Assembly (NCBI GenBank): GCA_938074045.1
Contig: CALJGI010000009.1
Coordinates: forward strand, 124,001 to 188,000
Source of the DNA: an uncultured Halieaceae bacterium
Lineage (GTDB): Bacteria > Pseudomonadota > Gammaproteobacteria > Pseudomonadales > Halieaceae
DNA length: 64,000 nucleotides
Direction of reading: 5' to 3'
Shown: positions 45,070 to 54,251 of the stretch, one piece after another
Position numbering within the stretch: the first letter of the stretch is position 1
How the letters are laid out: every line of letters starts with the position of its first letter
Translations under genes and position numbers: made by a program
The notes under the pieces: generated by a model
Seen by the model: the letters and a program-made list of their open reading frames with translations, nothing else
Databases searched by the model: none
Told to the model about the DNA's origin: nothing

Positions 45070-47068
45070 TTAGGAGATCATTAACTGACCAATCGATACA
45101 TCAAGGCTTGTGCGGCAGTAAAACAGACCCACAGAGCAAACCACCACCGCGCAGCTGACCAGTGTGATAAACATCCAGCTGAACGAGGGAGCATAGGTCA
45201 GCGAAAACTGTGACTGATAAATCAACTGCCCTGCGACCCAGGTACCCAAGATGGCACCAATGGCTGCAATGAACGCGGTCACAAGCCATTCATACAGACT
45301 GAGTCTTATCACCTGAGCACCACCTATCCCCATTGACAGCAACAAACCATTCTTCTTCTGGTCATCAGCTTCGTAGCCCTTGACCGAGGCGACAATAACA
45401 ATCAGTGCCATCGAGATGATCATAACCGTCAACACCAGAATGAATTGGGTCAGGGTTGTGAGTGTTTTGTCAAACCGCTCAGTAACTTCCTTCAGTGGCA
45501 GCATCGTCAACGTTGGAAAGCTTTGCCACAATTGAGCCAGCTCCGGCCAGGCCGATTCGGGTAGCTCCATGCTCCCCATAAAGTGAACCTGCGATTGGAC
45601 GCCATACATAAGTGCCGGTGGCACCTGAAACCAGAAAGTAATAGATCCCTGCCCACCCTTGAATTCATGGGCAGCTGTGATGACAAGCGCGACGGTCTGA
45701 CCAGCCAGTTGAAATAACAATTCATCACCCAACTCACAGATAGGTGACAATTATCATCAGAAAGACACTGGCCAACAAAGCGCCCAGAACCATAGATGTG
45801 AGCAGGCCGTTGTCAGAATATACCAGGGCTAGAAGTGCCAGACCGGTCAGATTGAACATTAATCTCCCTACCACCAACGACGATTGATCCTGTTTTCTAA
45901 TCAGTGAAACAACTGATGTCTGTCGCAGCTTAATCAACGTTGGCACCTGAAAACTCAGCAGTAACAGCAGCAGCAACCCCAGCGTTTTCAGTACTGGAAG
46001 AAGATGCCAACCAAATTCAACCCCAGAAAATGTGTCACCGAGTTCGCCGACGATTACGAACTCCGCAACATAGGCTAAACACACCGCAGGGGGTAATGAA
46101 ACCATAAATCCGACAGCCCACACCCCAAAAGAGTGAAACATGCCCCGGACTAATGTCATTCCCATACTCATGCTAAGCGCTAGTCTGTATTGTTGATGGT
46201 TCAATTGCCGACGACTGGCGAGATCCAGAGCAATGGCAGCCATCAGAAAAAGCAGCAGCGACGACAATCCGATAAAGTTCTCCACCCGTTTCCAGAACGA
46301 TCCGAGAGGGTGCTGGCCATCGTAACGGCTGATCAAGGTCGCATCCGCTATGTTTTCGCTCGCCCATTGATTTATTGCTGTTTGCAGCGGAAGCGGCGCA
46401 TTAATCAGGTACCTAAAGTGAATCTTGCTAACGCTCAGCCCACCACCATTTTCTGAGGGACTAGCGATCCGGCCGAGTTCTGAGTCTTTGTGCACCATTG
46501 CCCGCATTGCCACAGAATGCTCCTCCATGATCCTGTCAGGCTCATGAAACAGGATGGCCGCAACTCGATAAGTCGATCCCGCAACTTGAATGGACTGGCC
46601 AATCACCAGTTTAAGTTGGGTAAAGATCCGTGAATCAACCCAGATTTCTCCCGGCGCAGGACCCTTGCCAAGCTGTCTATGCGGACTGGCAAGACTTTCT
46701 CCAATACTGATTTTTCCCTGCACAGGATAGTCATCATCCACAACTTTGAGCTTCACCTGCTGCCACTGATCCTCATGCGTCAGGGTTACATTGAACAATC
46801 GGGTTTCCGAGACACTGCTGGACTTCTGCCGGATATAAAGCTTCCGGTCCGCGGTCAATTCGCTGTACCGTGACAGCACCAGATCAGACCCCAGCATATT
46901 CTGTAGGTTGTCATCGAGAAAATGCTGAACCGAGGCGCTTGTCAACGTCAGCGTAAGCAGGAAAAATATCAGCAGAGTCTGGGTGATGAAGACCAGCCGG
47001 CTATCGCCACTGCCGCTACTGCGGGTAGCCAGCCAATAGTCCTCCCAGATCAATTTGAGGGCGGTCAC
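45070..47068 (-). pseudogene. FtsX-like ABC exporter permease (YbbP-type), frameshifted and internally deleted
   Basis: The N-terminal 444 residues run from a GTG at 47068 to a stop at 45734 and contain the first transmembrane helix, the periplasmic MacB-like domain and the middle transmembrane block. A different frame picks up at about 45750 and gives 226 residues with the last periplasmic part ('ELGDELLFQLAGQTVALVITAAHEF') and the final three helices. Compared with the roughly 800 residues of YbbP-type permeases, about 150-200 residues between the two parts are missing. So there is an internal deletion with loss of frame near 45740. Partner of the ATPase gene upstream, which is also broken. 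Confidence 0.78.
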
Positions 47069-47724
47069 TGTATCAACTCCAGTGCTCCGCGGCTGAGACG
47101 GTATTGCCTGGTTGCCCGGGTTGCGATTGAGTCACTATGCGTGGCGACAATCAGCGCACATTGTTCACTGTTGCTAAATCGGAACATAAGGTTACTAACA
47201 CCTTCAGATGTGTGCTGGTCGAGATTTCCGGTAGGCTCATCTGCGAAGATAAAAACAGGATCGTTTACAAAAGCCCTGGCCACTGCAACGCGTTGTTGTT
47301 CGCCGCCACTCAATTGGTTGGGCTTGTGCTTTGCCCTGTCCTGCAAACCGACCATCTCCAGCCAATGTGCCGCTTTTTCGTATGCCTGGGAAACACCGTT
47401 TAAGCGCAGGGGTAGTGCCACGTTGCCAATTGCATCTAACTCAGGCAGCTAATGAAACTGTTGGAAAATAAATCCGGATCGCTTGCGCAGTTTCTGCTGC
47501 GATACGTCTTCACCATTGATAGAGAATCGGACATTTCCGCTAGTAGGCTGTTCAAGACCAGCGGTTAATGTCAGCAAACTGGATTTGCCAACACCTGAGG
47601 GTCCAACAATCGAGTAACTGTTACCGCCCTCAATGGTTAATTCTAAGTCATTGAATAAATGTATTTGTGAATCGCCAGTACCAAAATGGTGACTGACAGC
47701 ACGCAGCTCTATCTGATTTCGCAC
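47065..47724 (-). pseudogene. LolD/YbbA-like ABC exporter ATPase with in-frame amber codon
   Basis: From a GTG at 47724 (GGGGAG 7 nt upstream) the protein begins 'VRNQIELRAVSHHFG' and has Walker A G-P-S-G-V-G-K-S-S and the Q-loop 'FIFQQFH'. The next codon is TAG (47449-47451), and the same frame continues 'LPELDAIGNVALPLRLNG', the signature L-S-G-G-E-Q-Q-R, Walker B 'VFIFADEPTGNLD' and the H-loop. Relatives have Leu at the TAG position ('QxFxLLPxLTAxENV'), consistent with a single TTG-to-TAG change. All other motifs are intact. It overlaps the permease start by 4 bp. The pair would be a MacB-type exporter of lipids or lipoproteins if repaired. Confidence 0.82.
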
Positions 47725-47892
47725 AACGCACTCCCCGAAAGTTGAACGCACTGTGCTGGATGGAGTGTGAAATTCATGTGAAAGACGCACTGGGCCCAAC
47801 AGCTGGTGGGAAGCAACCGCTCAGATTGGGAACAAGCTGCCCGGGTGTCCACGGCCAGGTGACACCCAGCCTCCAGTTAGTATACTGGGGGG

Positions 47893-50800
47893 ATGCACGA
47901 TTCGAATTTCGTAAAACACGCACACTACTTTCTGTGCTGCTGCCTGCTGACGCTGATCTGCTCAAACGCGGTCAGTCAGGAGCCTGTCACTTTCGAAGAC
48001 GCCAAATCGAATTTGCTTCAAGCGATACTGCAGCACACCACCTGGCCTGACGATAGTGAATCAGAGCAATTCATCATCGGCCTGTACGGTCGTGATACAG
48101 AGCTCTCCAGGACGCTGCGAAGAGCTGTCTCAGATATCACAATACGGGACAAGACCATAGCGGTCGCCACCTACCGCTCGCTGGATGAGGCAGCCGCAGC
48201 GCACGTGCTGGTCGTGTCCAGGACCAGAAATCCCGATCTGACCGAGATTGTCACTGCATTGGAGAACAGCCAAACCCTGGTGGTCACTGATGGCAGTGAA
48301 GATGATAAAAACATCATGATCAACTTTACCTACCCTGCCCGGATGCGGCTGGCTTTCGAGGTCAACCGCAGCAACATTGTCTACGCCGGACTAACTCTTT
48401 CTAAGGATATACTCCTTTTTGGTGGTACCGAGCTCGACGCTGCCGTCATCTACAAGGAAACCGAAGCTGAGCTAGACCGCGCCAAGGCTGTGGCCCTGGA
48501 GCAGGAAAAACAGCTCGCCGCACAAAAACGCACCATCGATCAGCAGCAGATTGAGGTTGCCGCGAATCAGGCTGAGCTCGAGAAGCTGGAGGATAGCCTG
48601 GCAAATATTCAAACCACGTTGAAAGCCAGTGAAGAAGCGCTTGCACTCAATGCGCTGGATTTAATGAAAAATCAAAATGTGCTGGCCGAAAAAGAGAAGT
48701 TCATAGATCGCTATTCGAAGAGAATCAACTCCAATCTGGAGCGCTTGCAGGGGCAGCAAGATGAAATCAGTGCGAAAGAAAGTCTGATCGATGAGCAAAA
48801 CGAAGTGCTGGCCCGACAGGTCAGCACCATTGAGTTCCAAAAATATGTGTTATGGGCTGCAGCTGCAGTGGTCTTGTTGGTCTTGTTCCTGATCGCGACA
48901 ATATTTCGCAGCTACCGTGGCAAACACCGTATCAACCTGCAGTTGCAAGGAAAAACCAAGGAATTGGAGGTGGCTAATAAGCAGTTGCAGGAAGTAACTG
49001 AGGCCAAGAGTCGTTTTCTGTCCACCATGAGTCACGAAATTCGGACACCGATGAATGGCGTCATCGGCATGGCTGAACTATTAGAAGACACCAAACTGAA
49101 TACCCAACAGCGAGAATACCTGTCTCTGATCATCACCTCCGCAGACACACTCCTGAGCCTCATAAACGACATTCTCGATTTTTCAAAAATCGAAGCCGAC
49201 CGGCTGGAACTTGAGAGAATTCCATTTAATCTGAGAGATATCCTCGGTGACACGCTGCAAAGTATGGCATTGCGCGCCAGTGAGAAGGGGCTCGAATTAA
49301 CCTTCCATATTCCTCCAGATGTTCCTGACCGTTTGCTCGGAGATCCCATCCGCTTGCGCCAGGTCATCGTTAATCTGGTGGGCAATGCCATCAAGTTCAC
49401 TGAAACCGGTGAAGTCGATCTGGATCTGCAATTGCTACACATAACGGACGGGAGTGCACGAATCAGATTCGAGGTACTCGATACCGGAATGGGGATTACC
49501 AAGGCACAGCAACGCAAGATATTCGAAGCGTTTGGTCAGGCCGATACATCAACCACACGACAATTTGGCGGCAGCGGATTAGGCCTTGCCATTGCATCGC
49601 AGCTGGTGGAAATAATGGGCGGCAATATGGCGGTGAACAGTACACCGGGGCGCGGAAGCAGCTTTTCTTTCAGTGCAGACTTTGATATCTCCGATGAGTC
49701 AGCCAGCCAGCCACTGCATCCTGACAGCCTAAATAACCTTCGCGCGCTGGTAGTGGACGACAACAGCACCAATCGAATGATACTGGAGGAACTTCTGCAG
49801 AGCTGGGGGATGCAGGTACACCTGGCTGACAGTGCTGCCAGTGCACTGACACACATCGATCAAATGAGTGGTGAGGAGCAAAGTTTCGCCATCGCGCTGC
49901 TCGATGTAATGATGCCACACATGGATGGCTTTGATTTAGTGGAACAGCTGCGTCAGCGCGAGCAATTGGTCAGCATGCGTATCCTGATGCTGACCTCGGC
50001 TGGCCGCACTGAACAGGAGGCCCTCCGCGAAAAACTCGACATCTCCCGCATCATGTTGAAACCTGTCAAACACTCAGATTTACTTGGAGCTATTACCGAT
50101 GCCCTGGGTGTTACCTGTCGAGAGGACGTGGTTCCGGTAAAAGAGAGACCACCTGAAGACCTGCTCCCACGGTTGGTATTGCTGGTAGAAGATAACCTGG
50201 TCAATCAGAAAGTGGCGAAGGATTTACTGACCCGTCGCGGGCACCGTGTGATGGTCGCACAAAACGGCGCCAAAGCGCTGGAACAAGTAAAAAATAAAAG
50301 CTTTGATATCATTCTCATGGACATACACATGCCCGTGATGGACGGCCTCACAGCCACCCGCTTGATCCGCGAACAAGAGCGCGATAAAACAACATCTGTT
50401 CCCATCGTCGCCATGACAGCGGGTGCAACGATGGAGGATCGGGAGCAGTGTTTCGAGGCTGGAATGAACCGGTTCGTGACGAAGCCATTTCGTGCTCAAG
50501 AGTTATACCACGTGGTCGAAAAAGCTGAAGCGCTACATATAACATCTGATGAACCCACAATCGCTGCGGCCGAGGACACTGAGTCCAATCTGGATTGGGC
50601 CAGTGCTCTGCACAAACTGGATGGCGATGAGGTTTTCCTGCTGGAGCTGGCAGATATGTTTTGCGATCAGTATCCCGCGGTAATGAGCGCACTCGAGCAA
50701 GCTTTGAAAGAGGGAAAAGCAGCCGATGTTCAGCTGTCCGCCCACAGCCTCAAGGGTTCAGCAAACATCGTCGGTGCCCAGGCTACCACGGCGGCAGCTC

Positions 50801-50940
50801 GAAGACTGGAGCAACTGGCCCGCCGTGGTCAGCTCGAACAATGCAGTGAAGCTCTGGACTCATTACGGGCCTGTATTGCGCGACTGGAACCGGAACTGCA
50901 CACGGTCATGGGCCAGATCAGGAATCAAAATGAGCGTTAG
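47893..50940 (+). CDS. Hybrid sensor histidine kinase: YfiR-like sensor, HK, two receivers, HPt
   Basis: 1015 residues. A signal sequence (about 10-29) is followed by a YfiR/DUF4154-like periplasmic domain (30-185), a long coiled coil (190-315) and one transmembrane helix (317-339). The cytoplasmic part has HisKA with His381 in 'STMSHEIRTPMNG', HATPase_c (about 485-595, 'GSGLGLAIASQLVEIMGG'), receiver 1 (Asp671), receiver 2 (Asp810 in 'ILMDIHMPVMDG') and a C-terminal HPt with His951 in 'SAHSLKGSANIVGA'. It can run a full His-Asp-His relay on one chain. The convergent neighbour, ending 7 bp away, is a REC-PP2C-STAS protein, the obvious candidate acceptor. Confidence 0.93.
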   Translation: MHDSNFVKHAHYFLCCCLLTLICSNAVSQEPVTFEDAKSNLLQAILQHTTWPDDSESEQFIIGLYGRDTELSRTLRRAVSDITIRDKTIAVATYRSLDEAAAAHVLVVSRTRNPDLTEIVTALENSQTLVVTDGSEDDKNIMINFTYPARMRLAFEVNRSNIVYAGLTLSKDILLFGGTELDAAVIYKETEAELDRAKAVALEQEKQLAAQKRTIDQQQIEVAANQAELEKLEDSLANIQTTLKASEEALALNALDLMKNQNVLAEKEKFIDRYSKRINSNLERLQGQQDEISAKESLIDEQNEVLARQVSTIEFQKYVLWAAAAVVLLVLFLIATIFRSYRGKHRINLQLQGKTKELEVANKQLQEVTEAKSRFLSTMSHEIRTPMNGVIGMAELLEDTKLNTQQREYLSLIITSADTLLSLINDILDFSKIEADRLELERIPFNLRDILGDTLQSMALRASEKGLELTFHIPPDVPDRLLGDPIRLRQVIVNLVGNAIKFTETGEVDLDLQLLHITDGSARIRFEVLDTGMGITKAQQRKIFEAFGQADTSTTRQFGGSGLGLAIASQLVEIMGGNMAVNSTPGRGSSFSFSADFDISDESASQPLHPDSLNNLRALVVDDNSTNRMILEELLQSWGMQVHLADSAASALTHIDQMSGEEQSFAIALLDVMMPHMDGFDLVEQLRQREQLVSMRILMLTSAGRTEQEALREKLDISRIMLKPVKHSDLLGAITDALGVTCREDVVPVKERPPEDLLPRLVLLVEDNLVNQKVAKDLLTRRGHRVMVAQNGAKALEQVKNKSFDIILMDIHMPVMDGLTATRLIREQERDKTTSVPIVAMTAGATMEDREQCFEAGMNRFVTKPFRAQELYHVVEKAEALHITSDEPTIAAAEDTESNLDWASALHKLDGDEVFLLELADMFCDQYPAVMSALEQALKEGKAADVQLSAHSLKGSANIVGAQATTAAARRLEQLARRGQLEQCSEALDSLRACIARLEPELHTVMGQIRNQNER

Positions 50941-50947
50941 GGTCGGT

Positions 50948-52750
50948 TTACGGTTGGCGCTCTAGATCGGTTCGCAGTGAATCAACCACACCCTGGAATT
51001 TATCACGGTTTTCCGGGCTCAATGAAGCGAGAGTCTCGTGGGCGGTTAGCATACGCTCTCCCTGCAGAACAGAATCTATTTCCCGCTCCAGCAAGGGTTC
51101 TAATTCATCAGGTAGCGGACCACCTCCAGAGCTCGCCCGATCGAGTACCGCGCTCATACTCAACTCATCAAACAGTGCCCGAATACTCTCTGGCATATGC
51201 TGGATGGATACAGACTCTGGCCGCGAGACTACGACTTCATATAGCGTCCCGAGACAAGTGCTGTCGAGATACTCGCAAGCGCCAAGATCGATGATTAATT
51301 GCGAATAATCCTGAAACAGGTTTTTGGTGCCGTCCAGAAACGTCTGGCTGGATGTCCAGACGAGAGTACCGCTAACTATGATGTAGGCGCACTCGCCAAT
51401 ATTTCCCTTCATCAATGCCGTGTGTTCAGGAACGGCAGGTTGAGGCGCAGTTCTCTCTTCGGCCGTGGGGGTGTCATCAAAATGACTCTCACCCTCACCG
51501 CGTTCGAGCAGGATAATCGTAATATCATCGCGCTCACCGGCGGCGTCCTGCGTCGCCTCGCGGTACAATGTTGAGGGTAATGCACAACGATCAACACCTG
51601 AACACAATACCTCGGCAAGGTCCTGGCTGGTGGAGGCATCCACGCCCTCGGCTAAAACTCCATCCGTATAGAGCAATAAACGATCATCCATATCAAAGAG
51701 CACCTTGTGCTCCTCATACTCAGCGCCGGCATACAGACCCAGAGCCGGGCCGGTACGTTCTAACATGCGCACCTCTGCACTCGCGGAAACCAGAATACAG
51801 GGCGGATGGCCGGCCGAGGCTATGCGCGTCCAACCCGTGTGACGATTCACCAGAACATAGGCGGCAGTGATAAACGCACCTGGCGCAGAAACACTGGCCT
51901 GCAGTTGACGATTGAGAGTGCTCAGTACCTGTTTTGGCATTAACAAGGTGCCGTCCCCGGTAGTCAAATCGAGGCGCAGTTTAAAGAGTACCGACAGCAT
52001 TGCCGCCGCTACGCCATGGCCGGCGGCATCCGCAACTATCAGTCCCACGTGGTCCTGATCCACCTGGACCACGTCGTATAAATCACCACCTACTTTGGCG
52101 CCGGAACGGTAAAAACCTTCCACACACCAGCCTTCCATTTGTGGCGGTTCCTGGGGCAGCAGTGCACGTTGAATAATCTCTGCACGACCCAGGTCTGATT
52201 GAATTACCGCTGCCTGTTCCTCCAGCACCTGACAAACCCGCTCAAGTTGATCGACCTTCTCAGCCAACTGTTCATTGTTCAATTCAATTTGGGCATATAG
52301 CAGCGCACGCTCGCGCACCAATTCAATCTGGTCGAGGGCGTTGCGCACCGCCACTCGCACACGCTGGACTTCAGGGGGTTTGGAAAGATAATCAAAAGCA
52401 CCCAGATGCAGTGCTTCCACCGCCGCATCAAAGGTCTCTAATCCGGACAGGACGATCCAGAGCGGGTCCGGAGCATGTTCCTGGGCCCATTCCATGAGCT
52501 CAAGTCCTGTCAAATTCGGCATCAAAACATCAGTGACAACCACATCAATTTGCTGTTGACCCAATATTTCCTGGGCGGCCAAACCATCTTCCACTTCGAA
52601 TATGTGCCGAGGATTCAACTTAGCCAGGCCGCGGCTGACGATTTTTCGAACCATAGCATCGTCATCGACGACCAAAAACATCGGCCCGCTGGCAGCACTG
52701 CCGATACCGTTAGTTCCCGTACTATGCGATTCAGTCTGATCGTCCTTCAT
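50948..52750 (-). CDS. Response regulator with PP2C phosphatase and fused STAS domain (HsbR/RsbU-like)
   Basis: 600 residues from the ATG at 52750, chosen for GGGGAGG about 9 nt upstream; a start at 52840 would add 30 unstructured residues. A receiver (about 22-140) has phospho-acceptor Asp74 ('VVVTDVLMPNLTG'). A coiled-coil linker leads to a SpoIIE/PP2C domain (about 190-400) with the metal motifs 'KVGGDLYDV', 'VADAAGHGVAAAML' and 'GERDDITIILL'. Then comes a STAS domain (about 430-530) with a phosphorylatable-type D-S-T in 'LGACEYLDSTCLG'. In Pseudomonas a receiver-PP2C protein (HsbR) and a separate STAS protein (HsbA) form the HptB pathway; here they are on one chain. Expected role: partner-switch control of a sigma factor or diguanylate cyclase. 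Confidence 0.9.
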   Translation of the reverse strand: MKDDQTESHSTGTNGIGSAASGPMFLVVDDDAMVRKIVSRGLAKLNPRHIFEVEDGLAAQEILGQQQIDVVVTDVLMPNLTGLELMEWAQEHAPDPLWIVLSGLETFDAAVEALHLGAFDYLSKPPEVQRVRVAVRNALDQIELVRERALLYAQIELNNEQLAEKVDQLERVCQVLEEQAAVIQSDLGRAEIIQRALLPQEPPQMEGWCVEGFYRSGAKVGGDLYDVVQVDQDHVGLIVADAAGHGVAAAMLSVLFKLRLDLTTGDGTLLMPKQVLSTLNRQLQASVSAPGAFITAAYVLVNRHTGWTRIASAGHPPCILVSASAEVRMLERTGPALGLYAGAEYEEHKVLFDMDDRLLLYTDGVLAEGVDASTSQDLAEVLCSGVDRCALPSTLYREATQDAAGERDDITIILLERGEGESHFDDTPTAEERTAPQPAVPEHTALMKGNIGECAYIIVSGTLVWTSSQTFLDGTKNLFQDYSQLIIDLGACEYLDSTCLGTLYEVVVSRPESVSIQHMPESIRALFDELSMSAVLDRASSGGGPLPDELEPLLEREIDSVLQGERMLTAHETLASLSPENRDKFQGVVDSLRTDLERQP

Positions 52751-52868
52751 GTCATGACGCCTCCCCGGCTCCCAGTCGTCGACCTGGGTGATATGCGTTG
52801 ACCCTAGTATAGGTATAGTAGCGCCCAACAGCATAGACACAAAAATTCATATCAAGGGCGCAACTTAG

Positions 52869-54251
52869 TCACGCTATTTGCCAGTGCGCGATCAAAACCA
52901 GCAAGGGCAAGGCAATGGCTGTGCGAATAATAAACACCAGCGCCAGGGACGATATCGGCAGCGGAATCTCAGACCGATAAATCAAAACGCCAGTTTCTGC
53001 CATAAAAATCAACTGGGTCACCGAAAGCCCAGCCAGAACAAAGCTGGTGACAGGTGAGCTGATGCCTCCTGCGATAACTGCGGGCACAAACTGATCCAGG
53101 AAACCGATCACCAACCCTGGAGCAGCGGCAGTTGCCTCAGGCACCCCCATCACATCGAGAACAGGGACCAGCGGAATGGTCAGCAGATGCAGAATTTCGG
53201 TGTGGTGATAAATCACCAGTGCAAAAAACTCAATGGTCATGGCCACGGGCATCATCGCGTAGAAAAGATCGAACGTGGTAGCCAACCCCGACTTCAGCAT
53301 GGTTATCGGTGAGGGACCGCCAGATGCCCGTTTCAAACCTTCGCTCAAAGCCCAGGTAAATGTACTGGCCCCGGCCTCAACCTCTTCGTGTATCCGTCTG
53401 CCTACGGGCGCATAGTAAGCGTCCGGTATCCGGGACAATGGCGGCAGTCGCGGTGTAATCAGCGCACAGCCGATACCGATCACAATCATGGCCAAGTATA
53501 GTGTGCCTCCGTGTTCTTCGATCCCCGCCACATTTGCGATGAGAAACACGAAGGGCACAGATACGACCGAGAAATTGGTCGCGATAACAGACGCTTCCCT
53601 GGCGGTATAGAAGCCGCCTGCGTACTGTCGTGAGGTTACCAGTACGGCGATGCTCGAGGAGCCCACCCAGGATGCGAGAGCATCAATGGTGGACCGACCC
53701 GGCAATCCAAATACCTTCTGAAAAAAACCGCGCAGTATCGTGCCAATAAACTCGAGTAATCCGTAGTCGGTGAGCAGCGGCATCAGCATCGCACCCGTTC
53801 CGATCAGACAGAATATCACCGCGGCAATTTCAAAGTACGCAGTGCCGCCGGTAGCATCTCCAACAATCCACACAGGACCGATCGAAAAGAATGTCATAGT
53901 CGCAAAGACAGCGCCTGCAATACGCATGATCAGAGCGAACGGTCCAGCCTGAAAGACATGTGCGACTGCGGGATATTTTTGCTTTAGCGACATAGGCCCC
54001 AGGGTATAAATCGCACTTAGTACACCGGAAGAAATAAAAATCGCAACGCAGAATTTACGCATGTCCTCGCCAGCGGCGTCGTTGATCCAATCGGCGATCA
54101 CCCCCAGCAGCACCTTGGTGACGCCACCGACTTCAAAGGGAATAAGGAAAAGCAACGCACCGATAGCCGAGGGCAGTAGAAACCTGATGTAGTTCGCAGC
54201 GCTGTGAAGTTTGACGTCGGATTCCTTGCTTCCCGAAACTGGGGTGAGCAT
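52869..54251 (-). CDS. YjiH-type nucleoside-recognition (Gate) membrane protein
   Basis: 460 residues, polytopic, about 10-11 hydrophobic helices. It matches the YjiH family layout: 'IRFLLPSAIGALLFLIPFEVGG', 'LPGRSTIDALASWVGSSSIAVLVTSRQYAGGFYTAREASVIATNF' and a C-terminal Gate half 'EATAAAPGLVIGFLDQFVPAVIAGG...VLAGLSVTQLIFMAETGVLI'. Transport substrates of this family are not established; nucleoside or small-solute transport is suggested by the Gate domain. Its ATG overlaps the stop of the DUF3604 gene (TAATG), so the two are translationally coupled, suggesting that the membrane protein imports or exports a substrate or product of the DUF3604 enzyme. Confidence 0.85.
   Translation of the reverse strand: MLTPVSGSKESDVKLHSAANYIRFLLPSAIGALLFLIPFEVGGVTKVLLGVIADWINDAAGEDMRKFCVAIFISSGVLSAIYTLGPMSLKQKYPAVAHVFQAGPFALIMRIAGAVFATMTFFSIGPVWIVGDATGGTAYFEIAAVIFCLIGTGAMLMPLLTDYGLLEFIGTILRGFFQKVFGLPGRSTIDALASWVGSSSIAVLVTSRQYAGGFYTAREASVIATNFSVVSVPFVFLIANVAGIEEHGGTLYLAMIVIGIGCALITPRLPPLSRIPDAYYAPVGRRIHEEVEAGASTFTWALSEGLKRASGGPSPITMLKSGLATTFDLFYAMMPVAMTIEFFALVIYHHTEILHLLTIPLVPVLDVMGVPEATAAAPGLVIGFLDQFVPAVIAGGISSPVTSFVLAGLSVTQLIFMAETGVLIYRSEIPLPISSLALVFIIRTAIALPLLVLIAHWQIA

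Noticed and set aside
23096-47451. In-frame TAA and TAG codons as a sign of stop-codon reassignment or programmed readthrough
   Set aside because: Neighbouring intact genes end normally at TAA, TAG and TGA, and the affected genes also carry deletions or frame changes, so ordinary gene decay explains them better.
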